Origin: Ctena decussata
Lineage: Eukaryota; Mollusca; Bivalvia; Lucinida; Lucinidae
Length of the DNA: 64,000 bases
Direction: 5' to 3'
Assembly: GCA_963989385.1 (NCBI GenBank)
Contig: OZ022510.1
Location: forward strand, 1,138,865 to 1,202,864
Below the pieces are notes generated by a model. It worked only from the letters and a program-made list of their open reading frames with translations. It was not told where the DNA came from and did no database searches. Numbering within the stretch: the first letter of the stretch is position 1; every line of letters begins with the position of its first letter. Positions 11,967-23,767 of this stretch are shown here, in pieces. The position numbers and the translations under genes are program-made.

Positions 11967-12308
11967 CTTCGGCAGCGGCAGACATGTTAAATCCACCGGA
12001 TTTCCACTCACTGGAACCCGGCTTTGACATAAACGTCACAGTGATATCATTGCTGACAGTTAACAGGCTCCCGTTTACTGGAGGAACGTTACAATAAAGC
12101 CGGGAATCACCAACACGCACGAAGTCAGCGTCACATCCGGTATGGCCGTCTATTTGAAGCTGGTGAAAGGTCAGATTAATTCTTTGTCCATCAGGCGCTT
12201 TCAGCTTCCACTCGCAAATAACATCTTGTTCATAGTAGCCATTCTTGAAGAATGGAGAATGTATCTTGTCATAGGAGTCATTATCAAGCGCAATGGTGTG
12301 TGAGCAAG
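11967..12308 (-). CDS. astacin mosaic protease exon: first CUB domain
   Basis: A 342 bp phase 1-1 exon (TTCATTGCAG acceptor; GAAG/GTACTT donor) encodes a complete CUB domain of 114 residues. It shows CSHTIALDNDSYDKIHSP, then YYEQDVICEWKLKAP, INLTFHQLQI, GCDADFVRV and the final TVTFMSK strand. Two Cys pairs are visible, as usual for CUB. The final G of the upstream FN3 exon completes its first codon to Ala. Confidence 0.85.
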
Positions 12309-12592
12309 CTGCAATGAAATAGCACAGGGAAGACCATGTTTCCAAAATACAAAACCAAATTATAATGAGAAGATATGCATACAAATTCACAAAAAACTTT
12401 ACAATTATATCTTTATTGCCGATTGAGTGTGAATATTAGGGTAGTTGCTAGGGGCTATTTGAAGATACGCACAATCATATTTTATACTCCTTGAGAGAAA
12501 AGACAAGGCGGAGCCTCCTGAGATAAATAAATGTATGTTCTTTTGGTAGTTTTTATTGAACCTTTGTCTAATTCATAAAATGGAAGGAAGCA

Positions 12593-12628
12593 AAAAAAAA
12601 AAAAAAAGAAAAAGAAAAAAAAGAAAGA
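12593..12628. repeat. A-rich simple repeat
   Basis: Poly-A with scattered G (AAAGAAAAAGAAAAAAAAG-like), in an intron. Confidence 0.8.
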
Positions 12629-12978
12629 AAATCTTGAATGAATATGCGCCTGCGTTTAAGCAGATACGCTCGTGAATGCGTTGCAATTTTATTGGTCAGG
12701 TATTGATATTAATAATATATTCAACTCATGATTAATAATTAGGAACTTTTCAAACCAATTTACGTCATCTTGATAGCATATCTGGACTATAATGGTCATG
12801 TTTAAGATACATCTGTCGTATTTAGTGCAACGGATTTCCTAGTTTGAAAAATCACGATAATCTAGCACGTATTTGCATTATGCAGATTTGACGTGAGGCA
12901 CTTGTTTAGTTTACATTAGCGAGAAAATCAATTTCGAGGATCAGTGTAAAAATACGTTTGTTAGATGTTCAAGGGTGC

Positions 12979-13178
12979 TGGGGCCGTATTTATAAAACGA
13001 CTTAAGTCGTTGCTATGCTGTTGCTAAGACGAAATTTCTATGAAGGTGATTCCCTACAACAATGAAATTTGCTCTGGAGGAACAGTCTTTTGAGACTGTT
13101 CCTCCAGAGCAAATTTCGTAGTTGTTGGGAAGCTCCTTCATAGAAATTCAGCCCTAGCAACAGCATAGCAACCACTTA
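12979..13178. repeat. fold-back family B, copy 3 (split by a mariner-like insertion)
   Basis: Starts GGGGCCGTATTTATAAAACG and has the CTGGAGGAACAGTC centre. Its last bases before the mirrored GGCCCC end are displaced to 14184-14193, on the far side of the element at 13179-14181. Confidence 0.8.
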
Positions 13179-14181
13179 CAGTATTCCTCAAAATTATTGA
13201 GAATTGCATTTTGGCACACAGTTGCTAGACATACATGTTCAACAATATTTTAAACACGTAAAATACAATAAAAGAATCTCTGTTTCAAGTTGGATATACA
13301 AAAATGACAATATGCTGCATTTTCTTTTGTCAGTGGTAGGTAAGGATGGGCTAGGGTACACCCCTGTAAAAATTTGTCCCTTGATTTCGACTATATTTTT
13401 CTATACCACCTTTGCTAGAAATAGACTATCTCAGGTGATTTTATTTTCTTCATTGGGCAACACCATCTACATTAGTAATGCTGCCTTTAATATTTTGCAT
13501 GATTTAAAGTTACTAATTCCAATTTCTGAGTCAGGGACTGGCTGTTATATTATAGGAAGACTATTGAAGGTACAGAAACAGCAAAAAATCTGATTGGTTA
13601 GTGATCTGAACGGAATATTTTTGGCAATGTATAGATAATCATTTCAAAACTCATATCCCTTATAGCACGTTTACTAAGCCTTACAAAAAATATGGTTTTG
13701 TGCCGTTTCCGTCTAGATGTATAGAATAAGAATGAATCAGAGCAACATACCCTCTGTCAAATTTGCAATTTTCCCCAATTTCGGGCACTTTTTCGAAATG
13801 AAGTCACGCGTTTGAACGCCAGCAGCATCTACTGCTGACAAGCTCGCACAAAATTCTGTTTTCAGTTTGCTAACACCTTATCTCTAGATGAGAAAAACAT
13901 TAAAAAATCAACTGATATGTCATTATCTTTTCCACAAATATAGATTTTATTTGGTAAGGGTACATAATTTTTCAGTCGGACAAAAAATCTCTGGGTGGCA
14001 CAATTCAAGGGGAGATAACATTTGTGACTCAAACATATGAGTAATACTGGTACGCTAAAAAGTTCACAGAGGGATGTTGTTAACTAAGTAAACAAAGATA
14101 TTAAGTATATACATGATCTGTCAACTACCAGTGCTTAATTTTCACTTTGCAAAAAATTCTCAATAATTTTGAGGAATACTA
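13179..14181. mobile_element. non-autonomous mariner-like DNA transposon
   Basis: About 1.0 kb bounded by inverted repeats (CAGTATTCCTCAAAATTATT at the left; AATTTTGAGGAATACTA at the right) and TA on each side, fitting Tc1/mariner target use. A 129-codon frame at 13204-13593 resembles no transposase I know and has no DDE signature, so I do not call it a gene. The element interrupts fold-back family B copy 3 and is therefore younger than it. Confidence 0.6.
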
Positions 14182-14254
14182 TATATGGCCCCTGATATGC
14201 AGAATCTAACTGAGTGTAATAAGTCTCAGACTGGGGTCAGTGTCTTTAACCTAC

Positions 14255-14441
14255 CTGAGCGAACAGTTTTAGGGTCCGAGTCTGGCCCACGGGCTAACTG
14301 ACTGACAGCAGCCACTGTGATGGTGTACCGCCTCCCTGGGTGGGTGGTGTAAGTTGACAGGTAGTAACCTAGTTTGTTTGGTGACACTTGTATTTGATGT
14401 CTTTGTCCGTTGGGTTCTAGCTTGTACGTTATTACATAAGC
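14255..14441 (-). CDS. astacin mosaic protease exon: second half of first FN3 domain
   Basis: A 187 bp exon, phase 0 in and phase 1 out (CATTTCAG acceptor; TCAG/GTAGGT donor). It carries the C-terminal strands of an FN3 domain: AYVITYKLEPNG, then GYYLSTYTTHPGRRYTITVAAVS. Joined to 16801-16901 it completes one FN3 fold, so this FN3 has an internal intron whereas the second FN3 does not. Confidence 0.8.
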
Positions 14442-14909
14442 CTGAAATGGTCATTGGAAAACTCCACATAAGAAGGGAAAATTACATGTATCAGTATACC
14501 ACCATGTTTACCGGCCATTGTTTAAGGGAGATAACTTTCATGACTTCCTGTGTGCTTTCTTTGGCGTCGAGTCCTTCTAAATAGGTTCAACCCTTAAAGG
14601 TAAGAATTTGCTCCTGAAGGAGCAAACACTTTCTTTAAGATTTAACCCACATTGAGCGAAGCAATATAAAAAAAACTGAAAATGCCAGAGTTGCTTCCCC
14701 TATAAAGTGTGCCCCATTAAACAAGCAAATAAAGCAAGATGGCAGAGGGAGAAACTACTAAAAGTAAGAGTTTTGACTGTAAAGGAATTTTGTATGATAA
14801 AATACCTTTAATAGCTACAGTACATGCGCGATTCTGATGCAGATACTTGTCAACAATTTCATCTCGCAACAAAAGGAGGCGAAGGAGGTACACAAGAATA
14901 TAAATGGAA

Positions 14910-15725
14910 ATACTGAGAAAAGACCGTAATTACAAAGCACAATACATCTAAGACACAGAAAGACCACAATTGCAAAGCATAATCCATATAAGACAACAAA
15001 AGACCACAATTACAAAGCACACTACATCTAAGATAACAAAGGATCACATTTACAAAGCACAATTCATCAAAAACACCGATAGACCACAATTACAAATCAC
15101 AACTCATCTAAGACACCGAAAGACCACAATAACAAAGCACAATTCATCAAAGACCCCGATAGACTACAATTACAAAGCACAATTCATCTAAGACTTCGAA
15201 AGATAACAATTACAAAGCCGATTCATCTAAGACACCGAAAAACCACAATTACAAAGCACAATCCATCTAAGACACCCAAAGACCATCATTACAAAGAACA
15301 ATTCATCTAAGACACCAAAAGACCACAATCACAAAACACAATCTATCTAAGACACCAAAAGACCACAATTACAAAGCACAACCCATCTAAGACACCAAAA
15401 AACCACAATTACAAAGGACAATCCATCTAAGACGCCCAAAGACCATCATTATAAAGAACAATTCATCTAAAACACCGAAGGACCACAATCACAAAACACA
15501 ATCTATCTTAGACACCAAAAGACCACAATTACAAAGAACAACCCATCTAAGACACCCAAAGACCATCATTACAAAGAACAATTCATCTAAAACACCGAAA
15601 GACCACAATCACAAAACAGAATCTATCTAAGACACCTAAAAAAAAAAATTCCAAAGCATAATCCATCTAAGACGCCCAAAGACCACAATTACAAAGCACA
15701 ATCCATCTAAGACACCGAAAGAAGA
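14910..15725. repeat. 40 bp minisatellite, about 20 units
   Basis: The unit is about 40 bp (GACCACAATTACAAAGCACA followed by ATCCATCTAAGACACCAAAA) and repeats with a few substitutions per unit. Because the unit is not a multiple of three, several short frames on both strands are open through it; none is a gene. It lies in an astacin intron between the two FN3 half exons. Confidence 0.9.
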
Positions 15726-16149
15726 TAGGGAAAAAGCAAACATCAAGACGGAAACGGTACATCTTTGCTAAGACACATATCCAGCCATACACAAATGAAC
15801 TGTATATTAGTACATGGCCACAGGCCATAAGGGCCTGTGAAATAGATGGGCTGCCTGTTACCTCTGTGGAAGAGAGCTGCTAGTAGCTGTTGCAGAACCT
15901 GGCTGTCATTTATCTCAAGTCAGGTAAAAGTCCTTGAAATTCAGAGGTAATGTCTCAATATGACTGAAATATTGCTTACTGGGACTTCAACAACTCAACA
16001 ACAACAACAACAACAACAATTTATCAGCAAAGCAGATACCAAAAGCCACATAAAGGCATAAGATGGATACATTTTTAGCCATTTCTTTTTTAACCCATTT
16101 CTTTTTTAAACCACAAACCAAAACAAGCAGCAAAGTAGAGTCCTAGTTC

Positions 16150-16490
16150 ACCTAGGTATTCATTTGTTGTACATAATGTTAGAAAATTTCCGTAGATTTT
16201 ACTGTAGCCTAAGTTGCAACCAGCTACCAGTACGTTTCCCCTTATTTTTACGGGTATCCGTAAATATTTGCAGCAAACATCACGCAGAGTAGGGTGGAGT
16301 AGGACAGGTATTATTTTGGTTGCATAGTTCTTCAACATTAAAAAGGTATTTTCAAGTGCGGTCAGATAACATAACCCTACCATATCATGATGTCCACAAA
16401 TGCTCTACAGACTCCCGTAAAAAATAACGGTAAACGAACTGACAGCCAGATGCCTATAATCTACGGAAATGTTTTACAGTATATAATATG
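16150..16490. repeat. ACTGTAAAA-type MITE, copy 1
   Basis: Inverted blocks (TTATTTTTACGGGTATCCGTAAA against CCCGTAAAAAATAACGG) and an end TTTTACAGT match a second copy at 18794-19117. Intron of the astacin gene. Confidence 0.65.
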
Positions 16491-16800
16491 AACTAAGTTG
16501 AACCAGAAGCTTTATCACTATTAAGATGGGTGTACACAGTATCATGCAACATGTGTCACTGTTGAAACACCCACCTTAATGGTGGGTTGCTTCATGACTA
16601 ATCTGTTGCACGCAACATGTTTAATCAACTACGCATAATCTATATGCGTCATCCAACGTGTCACTGTAAAAGCACCCCAAAACAGATTGCATGACACAGA
16701 TCTGCCCTATGCAACATGTCTAAGAACCTAACCTACTGGCGATAAAATGCTTGCATGACACATACTGTGTCGCGCAGCATATTTTGCCTGGTAAACCAAC

Positions 16801-16901
16801 CTTTATAGGATCAGTAGAAGGGGGTCTGTCCCAGTTTATCCTCAGGGCATTTGGAAACACTGTAACTAGAACGTTTGGCTTTCCTGGTACAACTGTTCTC
16901 A
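16801..16901 (-). CDS. astacin mosaic protease exon: first half of first FN3 domain
   Basis: A 101 bp exon entered in phase 1 (GTATTTTCAG acceptor) and left in phase 0 (ATAAAG/GTTGGT). It encodes the N-terminal FN3 strands VPGKPNVLVTVFPNALRINW and the WDRPPSTDPIK loop; the Trp is the conserved FN3 core residue. It continues directly into 14255-14441. Confidence 0.8.
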
Positions 16902-16954
16902 CTGAAAATACAAATTTTCATAAGTGAGGCAAAATATGATCTATAATGGGGCTG

Positions 16955-17072
16955 AGACAGAGATAAGAAAATCTCGGACTAGTTTTCAGATTATTTAGTC
17001 TCATGCGAGGCTTGCCGAGCATGCGAGCATGAGACCTAAATAATCTGGAAATGGGCCAGAGATTTCCTCGCC
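16955..17072. repeat. palindromic element
   Basis: AGAAAATCTCGGACTAG, CAGATTATTTAGTCTCATGC and the central AGGCTTGCCGAGCATGCGAG are mirrored on the right side. Probably the same general class as the other GC-tipped hairpins. Confidence 0.65.
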
Positions 17073-17120
17073 TCGGTCTAAACACCATCATTGATAATTT
17101 TTCTTTCCCACAATATACTG

Positions 17121-17335
17121 GAGCCCCGGTAGCTCAGTGGGTTAAGCGCTGGCCTACTGATCTAGCGGACCGGCTTCGAGCCCCACTTGAGGCGAGAATC
17201 TTTCCTGCCGCAAACAGGGTTACATTGCTCACAGCCTTTCATTATCACCGTCCCATCGTCCTGATATAACTGCAATACTGTTGGAAAAGACGTAAAATCG
17301 CAAGTTTTCCATCCATCCATCCATCCATCTCCCAC
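17121..17335 (+). repeat. tRNA-derived SINE with (CCAT)n tail
   Basis: The head GGTAGCTCAGTGGGTTAAGC (A box) and a CTTCGAGCCCC B box are followed by a body ending in ATCCATCCATCCATCC. Relatives sit at 34110-34308 (reverse) and, as a tail fragment, at about 22410-22565. Not a functional tRNA. Confidence 0.75.
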
Positions 17336-18141
17336 CATATTTAATAAAACAGATCTTTCAAGTTTTGTTCAAGGTCAAGGTTGATTCAACATTGTGTGCC
17401 CAGTGGGATGTATATACTTTTAGATGATTTTCTATTAAAGATTGTCTCCCTCGTTTATTTCATGTTTTCAGAAACAAATATTTTAACAAAATTTTGTTAG
17501 ACAATATATAATAGTGTCATGATGAATCATACAAGTTTTGAGAAAATACATGTTTTTAGATAAATGTGGAATGAAAAATAGCCTTCAAATTAAAATGCAA
17601 ATTACCTGTTTACAAGAAGATCGATTTTGACCACGTGTGTCATGTGATCATGTACAGGTATTTTACTTATTCGCGCACGTGATTGTGACGTATGAATAAA
17701 TTACTTTTGTCCAATAATGCGATTTTGACCGCGGTCCGCCATCGTTTAAAAATTGAACTTATTTTTTGTTTAAAGTCACTTTTATCAAATATTATTATCT
17801 AAACTCTATTTCAACTGTATAGTTAGACCAAGTTGGAGGTATTGCATGAAATATTTCACCAAATCATTTTTTGTTATTGTTATCAAGGGAGTAAATCTTT
17901 GACAGTGTTATGTTAATCATCTTCTGCATTACAGCTAATCATAAACATAGCAGGAATGAGTCCAATACAGTTGGCATGACAAAAAGTGAAGATCATGATC
18001 AAACTGCTCCTTTCGGTGCAGTTTGATCGGGATCTGCGCTGTTTGTGCAGACCTATCTGTCCCAATTATTAGAATGTATACGATGTACAAGCAAATCAAG
18101 AAAGAAAATGTAAAACATTTCTGTCAACAAACCACATATAC

Positions 18142-18273
18142 CTGTTGTCTGAGACAAAGTTCTTGTTGTAATTTCTGTTGTCGCTGTTGTTGGCGAGGTC
18201 GTTGTGGGCGTTGTCCCTGCTGGCGCATGCGTACTAGACAGGAATGTCATCCAGTGTGGTGTTGGTGGTGGTC
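18142..18273 (-). CDS. astacin mosaic protease exon: Thr-rich linker
   Basis: A 132 bp phase 1-1 exon (TTCAAAG acceptor, ACAACAG/GTATAT donor) encodes 44 residues rich in Thr and Pro (GTTPTTTSPTTATTEITTRT), a likely O-glycosylated mucin-like stalk. It separates the catalytic domain from the FN3/CUB tail. The opposite strand has a Cys-rich open frame that is only its shadow. Confidence 0.75.
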
Positions 18274-18793
18274 CTTTGAATAAAAATGTGAATAACATTA
18301 TCTGCCCTTGATTTTGTCGAGAAAGGCACAACAACATTTGTACAAATGCTAATCGAAGTTCTTTAGAGAAATGAACAGACAAAAAAATGAAATAAAACAA
18401 ATAAATAAAAATAAAAAAAACCCCGAAGAACTTTGCCCCTCAGAATGCCCCAATCACAAACCCTCCACTTCCCACCTTACTCCCTTTCAAAGTTTCTCTA
18501 AAATGATTAGCTCTAACAGTTTGTGGCCCTTCCAAACATGACTTTAGTCATTACGGTCCAATGAGCGAATCGGCTAGATAACAGAAAAATAGAACGATCG
18601 GGAGAAGGAGACACTCGGTCAAATTCGAACTGGCGATCTCTGGAACAATTTTGTACCTAATTTCTATTTTAAATCACAAAACAAAGGACAAAGCAAAGTG
18701 GACATGTACATATGTGACCACATTGCTTGAAGTACAACATACAGCATCAGCATCAGAATAGACCTTCTCGGAACAGCCACTAGGTAAACCTAC

Positions 18794-19117
18794 ACTGTAA
18801 AAAATCGGCAGATGTTTACGGTAGAATAACTGGCAACCAGCTGCAAGTCCTTTTCCCGTTATTTTTACGGACGTCCGTGAAAATTGGCGAAATCATCACG
18901 CAGAGTACGGTAAGTTACAATAAGACAGATATTGTTTTGGTCATATAGCCCTTCAACACTATAAAGGTATTTTCGACTGCCAATTAGCATAACTCTACCA
19001 TATTGAGATTTCAGAATATGGTCTACAAGCAGACGCCCGTAAAAATAACGGAAAATGGACTGGCAGCTGGTTTCCAGGTATTCTACCGTAAAATCAACGG
19101 GTTTTTTGTACAGTTTC
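18794..19117. repeat. ACTGTAAAA-type MITE, copy 2
   Basis: Begins ACTGTAAAAAATCGGC with GTTTACGGTAGAAT and ends with ATTCTACCGTAAA and GTACAGT. The interior shares ATCACGCAGAGTA and GTCATATAG-type blocks with the copy at 16150-16490. Confidence 0.75.
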
Positions 19118-19724
19118 CTGGGCTTCCTCTCCTCTGATGTGGCTTCAAAACCAATCACCTATACTGGATTAGCATCTCATCAGTGAGACACCTCAGTAAA
19201 ACACATACAAACGTCAGAAAATTGTTATGACGCACAGGTCATACACCCCATAATTGGTAAATCATTGATACGTAAATGAACGTAACCCGGGATAAAAATG
19301 GGAGACAGGGAAAAAAATGCTGTAAGTACGTGGATTTACTTATATTGTTACATATAGTTTCAATCGAAATACGAGCATTAATTTACTGGATGATTTAGTC
19401 AAAGCTGCTCTATCGTGTATCTTTAATGTCTAGCACCCCAAAAATAATATAAACTAACAGTGCAGGGTCTACACAGTTCTCATAAAAAATGCAGCTATTT
19501 CAATAAAAAATAATAAAATATAAATTTATCATATGACGTCACATCTGAGAGTGTAATAAAGCCATGCATTAAAAACGATAATCCACTTGTGGATTAAATA
19601 TGCAAATTACGTCGTAACGTTATACGTTGACGTCCACAAAACGTCGCGTTTTCTAATGACGAAATCGTGACGTTTTAGTGCAAAATTTGCTTATTAAATG
19701 CGGTTTTAGCGTCATATGATAAAT

Positions 19725-19875
19725 AGAATCTTGCATTCGTGCTCCTGTATTATTGAATTTATTAAACTCGTTGGTGAAAACGATAAGATGCTCGACAGAG
19801 CCTCGCATCTTATCTTTTCCCCAACTCGTTTAATAAATTCAATAATACATGAGCACTCATGTAAGATCCTCTATA
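19725..19875. repeat. palindromic element with GCTCGACAGAGC tip
   Basis: ATTGAATTTATTAAACTCGTTGG and GATAAGATGC are mirrored around GCTCGACAGAGC. The outer parts (GTCATATGATAAATAGAATC, GTAAGATCCTCTATAT) resemble the element at 59280-59400. Confidence 0.7.
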
Positions 19876-19972
19876 TACCAGACATCCTAAAATGATGAAT
19901 GGACTCGTCCAGTTTAGAAGAATAGAATACTCCACTGGGCATAAATAGGTTAAGACGACGTGCATAATTTAC

Positions 19973-20197
19973 CTGGATTGCATCCATACAGTTTGTTAAT
20001 TTTCCAAATATCTAATGGACTGAATCCGTTTCTTTGTCCCATTTCACCATGAGGATCGTATTTCGGCGTTATGGTGGGACTGGAACCATCTTTTGAGAAA
20101 ACGTCTTGCCCATAATGCATTATGCTTCCGTAATCGTATGGCGCCCCGAGAGTTGTCAGGTAGTCCTTGCCTTGGACAACGAAGTCGTGTTCTTTAC
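19973..20197 (-). CDS. astacin mosaic protease exon: catalytic domain C-terminal part
   Basis: A 225 bp phase 1-1 exon (TTTCAG acceptor; CCAG/GTAAAT donor). It holds the astacin Met-turn and zinc-ligand Tyr region GSIMHYGQDVFSK and the conserved end EMGQRNGFSPLDIWKINKLY followed by GC. In astacins the SxMHY Met-turn underlies the zinc site, and the final Cys pairs with an upstream Cys. Together with 21986-22161 it completes the active site. Confidence 0.92.
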
Positions 20198-20425
20198 CTG
20201 AAATCAGTCGAAAAGGAAACACAAAGACTGGAAACCGCGACTATTCGTGTACGTCTAAATTTGGCAAAATTTATATACTTTTAATTATTTAACTTTCATT
20301 ACATCATGTCCATATTTTCACGTATAAAAGGCACTTATACATGCGCCATAGGATTAGTTTAAAGGCTATGCTTATATTTTCCTCTTCTGAACTTGTCTAG
20401 TACATTTTACCATGATATAGCATAT

Positions 20426-20580
20426 TAGTGCTCGGACCCTGGTTGAGACGTTAGAGCTCTAGACGTTGGTGAAGAACACAGCAGGTTCAAATCCCACCAA
20501 TCCCATCACTGACTGAAAAGGTCTCAGTCGACTTAGCAACAAACGGATACCCGATTCAAGACGCGGAAAAATAATGATAA
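20426..20580 (+). repeat. possible tRNA-derived SINE fragment
   Basis: TGGTTGAGACGTTAGAGCTC with a downstream GGTTCAAATCCC B-box-like motif suggests a tRNA-related head. There is no convincing cloverleaf. Confidence 0.4.
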
Positions 20581-20599
20581 ATTAAAAAGCGAAAGAAGG

Positions 20600-21980
20600 G
20601 GACAAGGCCTCAAGTTTTACAAGCTATTCCAAGATACACTGGGACTCTAAGAACCTACTGTCCCTATAAACACGAAGCTGCGGGAAACAATTATTCTGCA
20701 AAGCAATCTCAGTCTTTATCAGTGCAAAGACTCATTATGAACCCAATATTTTAAAATTTATGTATACATTTTGAGAGAAAACAAATCTGTGTCATTATTT
20801 TTTCTTTGTTTCTGTTTTGTTTCCAAAACAAATCAGCTTATACAGGAAGGAAATTAACTCTTAAAGAAGTAGTTTCTCTTCTAGGAGCAAGTTCTGTTCT
20901 GTACTTTGGAAAGGCTACGTTACACAGTAGCAAACAGGAAGTCAAAAAGTTGTTCCCCTTTTAAAAAAATATGGAAAAATCATGCAGATGTATCGAGTCA
21001 CCTTAAGATACTTCTAAATGTCAATATGACTTGGTAGCTAAAATATACGAATGCTTTTGTTACACGTAACAAAAACAATATGTCCTCTTGTTCTGATTTA
21101 CAGAAATAATCATTAGATATGCATACTATTGTTTATATTTCTGTTGTTACATGAAAAATAGATATTTATTAAATTAGTCATAGACTACCTTGATCTTGGC
21201 CATATATTGGAAATGTAGAAATCCATTTTCCTTCATCAGAAATATAATTCGTTTGCACCAACATATAGCATAATCCATGAACTAATACAGTCCACATGTA
21301 TTTTTCAACAATTAAAAACTAACTTTCATAATTTAAAGAACCCCACCCAACTTATTTATACAACCCACAGATTCAGTCTGGTGTATACATGTTATCTACC
21401 ATATGTAAACGTATACACTTACCAGTGTTGAGTGCGATTAAATAAGCATAAATTATAGTGAGCTTGTAAAATAAATTTTGTAAATTTTACATTTCGACTG
21501 TGTTAGAACACGGATTACACTATATGTTGGTGCAAAAAACATCTTTATTTCTGATGAAGAAAAATGGAGTTCTAGATTTTCAAAATTTGGGCAAGTTCAA
21601 GGTTATATTTTACTGAATTAATAAGTGTTTATTTTACATTTCACAAGAAAATATTTACTATAATATGCACATTTTAAGATTATCTCTGTAATTTAGAACA
21701 AAAGTGGATATTGTTTTTGATACACCTCAAAATTTATACATGTAGCACCAATATATTTTATCCATCAAGTATTTTACATGTAGATTAACCTTAACCCCTT
21801 TTGTCTAGTGGTCTTGTCTATGCTTATCATTCTAGTTTTAGGGGTTTCTTTGTGAATGTTTTCACTATTATTGTATTTTGTGACCCTGATAATACGCCCA
21901 AAAAGGGGATTCCAGTCTAACAAAAGTTAATTCCTGAAGTTAAGCATTGGAAAAACTTTCTAAAGTTTACAGTAAACTGT
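20600..21980. other. AT-rich astacin intron, no feature seen
   Basis: No exon, repeat family or promoter motif recognised between the last two catalytic exons. Short inverted words around 21180-21260 and 21520-21580 (ATATTGG...CAGAAATA) may be a decayed inverted-repeat element. Confidence 0.5.
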
Positions 21981-21985
21981 CTCAC

Positions 21986-22161
21986 CTGCTTGGATATTGT
22001 TCCAGTGTATAGTGATATACTGGTCTCTGTCCCATCTATTCTGCTCATGGAAGAATCCAACAGCGTGCGTCATCTCATGCATAATCACGCCCAAATAATA
22101 ACAGTCTTGACCAAGCGTAATCGTCTGTTCACCGCCGTCACGCCCAATAGATGAGTGACAG
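21986..22161 (-). CDS. astacin mosaic protease exon: zinc-binding site
   Basis: A 176 bp exon, phase 2 in and phase 1 out (AAATTCAG acceptor; GCAG/GTGAGA donor). It contains the full astacin signature HEMTHAVGFFHEQNR: three His zinc ligands, the catalytic Glu and the conserved Gly. It is preceded by CHSSIGRDGG and followed by RDQYITIHWNNIQ. This identifies the gene as an M12A astacin metalloprotease with an intact catalytic site. Confidence 0.95.
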
Positions 22162-22319
22162 CTGAATTTTAAATCATGGAAAGTAATATTATTTAGTAAT
22201 GAAATAAATGAATATTAAGCAAATGAACAATTTGCTTAATCTAGTCTGTTTAATTCTGTCCACTAACCTTGCTAGTTCGTTTGGACAAAACAGATGCCTG
22301 CCTAATCCTGCTTTAAGCT

Positions 22320-22800
22320 GCTTTTGCTGTGCAGTTAAAGTCTATCTCTGTCCAGGCCTTAATATTGTCTTACCATTGTTTCTTCTGTCTGCCTCTTGAA
22401 GTGTCTTTGTGGCTTCTAATTTTGGATCACGAAGGTGGTTGGATGAGTTCCGCTGAAGGCAATATTCTGTCCCAACGTTACTGTCGCTTCATTTTACGAA
22501 GCCTTTCATTATCACCCGTCTCTTATTCTGAAATGACTGAAATACTGTTGAAAAGGGCGTGAAAATGAGATGATATCACTTTGTCTTTCTGTTCAACGCT
22601 TTCCTTTCGCTGTGCTCAGTAGAACTAGAAGAACTTGAGATTGTTGAACGACCTCAGTTTCCGTTTGGAGTTCCTCATGTTTGGGTCCTTCGACCGTCTT
22701 CCTTCCTGATGAGTAATAGTTATATATATGGTCCTTGAATGAGATGTTCAATCAGTACATGTAACCTTCAGTAGCATGGCTTCTCAAGGATCTTGAAGTT
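22320..22800 (-). pseudogene. decayed non-LTR retrotransposon 3' fragment with SINE tail insertion
   Basis: Stretches at about 22320-22400 and 22600-22800 match, with many changes, the better-preserved reverse-transcriptase remnant near 34600-34860 (TTTAATATTGTCTT..., CCTCAGTTTCC...). Between them, about 22410-22565 looks like the tail of the SINE family at 17121. No open frame survives. Confidence 0.45.
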
Positions 22801-23374
22801 ATTTTGTCTTAACTATGCTGAAGATCAATTTTTTTGCACAGACATAAAGACGTGCATCAGTTTGTTTTACCTTTGATACACGAATTACTTCGTTATTTTT
22901 GTTTAAGCTGTGGTGGCTTGTGTAATACAAGAGAACACATCAGTTTGTAAGGATCATCTCCACTATACATCTCCATTCAGAAGTACCTAATAACAAGCCA
23001 AGCTTAACCCCCACCACCACCCCCTCCCCCTCCTCCCCCTAGTGTTGTCATGGCAAGCTATGACTCGTATCTGCAAGAACATACGGTGTTTTCCCTTAGG
23101 GATCTGAACTGAAAGCGAACTGATTTTATAAACTTGGAAAAGTTGGCCGGTTTTATCAACCAAGAATACTTTCTCAAGTGACAAGAATTCTGCGGAAGAC
23201 GTTGTCTCGCCTGTCTGGGCAATGTCACAAAACACAGCCAAGCCGGAAAAACTCGACGAAAGTTGACGCTACGTATGTCGCCTACGACGCCGGAAAAGCA
23301 ACACCTGTGCCTCGCTTCTGATACAATTAAATTCATCGCTTAAAGGTTATGAAAATTAGCTCCTACTGTCATAT

Positions 23375-23510
23375 TTAACCCATTCATGCCTAGCGGTACA
23401 TGTACTGGCATTAGGCAAACAGTGCAGATTCAGTTCAGACGTCGCAAAACGCGGCGTCTGATCAGGATCTACACTATTTGCATAAGACCTTAACATAACA
23501 TACATGTTTA
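23375..23510. repeat. short MITE-like repeat with GACGTCGC hairpin core
   Basis: AACCCATTCATGCCTAGCGG leads into TTCAGACGTCGC / GCGGCGTCTGATC and ends ATCTACACTATTTGC. Partial relatives occur at 6583-6640, 18000-18050, 32890-32960 and 57355-57420. Confidence 0.55.
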
Positions 23511-23632
23511 AATTATAAAATAAACTAAACGAAATACATATTAATTAGCAAATGAACTCATCCATTTGATATGGATAAAATAGTCTATTTGGGCATAAAT
23601 GGGTAAAGACATGGACGAATTTATACACATAC

Positions 23633-23767
23633 CCTGTTCCACTTTTAAACCTAACGTAGTCAAATTCGTTGGTTCTCGGCGTAAATTGGATGCAGCTGAC
23701 GTCATTGTTGAACTTGGAAATGGCTTGAATGATTAGCACCACTGCTGCTGTGCCTGGAATAGTCATA
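23633..23767 (-). CDS. astacin mosaic protease exon: catalytic domain second exon
   Basis: A 135 bp exon, phase 2 in and phase 2 out (AATTTCAG acceptor; GG/GTATGT donor). It encodes MTIPGTAAVVLIIQAISKFN and VSCIQFTPRTNEFDYVRF, matching the helix and the CIRFVPR-type strand that precede the zinc site in astacins. The Cys is the conserved disulfide Cys. Confidence 0.85.

Noticed and set aside
13204..13593. 129-codon frame in the mariner-like element
   Set aside because: No DDE/D triad or helix-turn-helix recognisable; the element appears non-autonomous.
14859..15191. Open frames on both strands over the tandem repeat
   Set aside because: A product of the 40 bp minisatellite; no start context, domain or splice signal.
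14910..15725. CRISPR-like array
   Set aside because: Units are contiguous without unique spacers, in an intron of an animal gene.
17121..17200. tRNA gene
   Set aside because: A and B boxes are present but arms do not pair and a SINE body with a CCAT tail follows.
18023..18283. Cys-rich plus-strand open frame
   Set aside because: It is the antisense of the Thr-rich linker exon (ACA/ACN codons read as TGT); no independent evidence.
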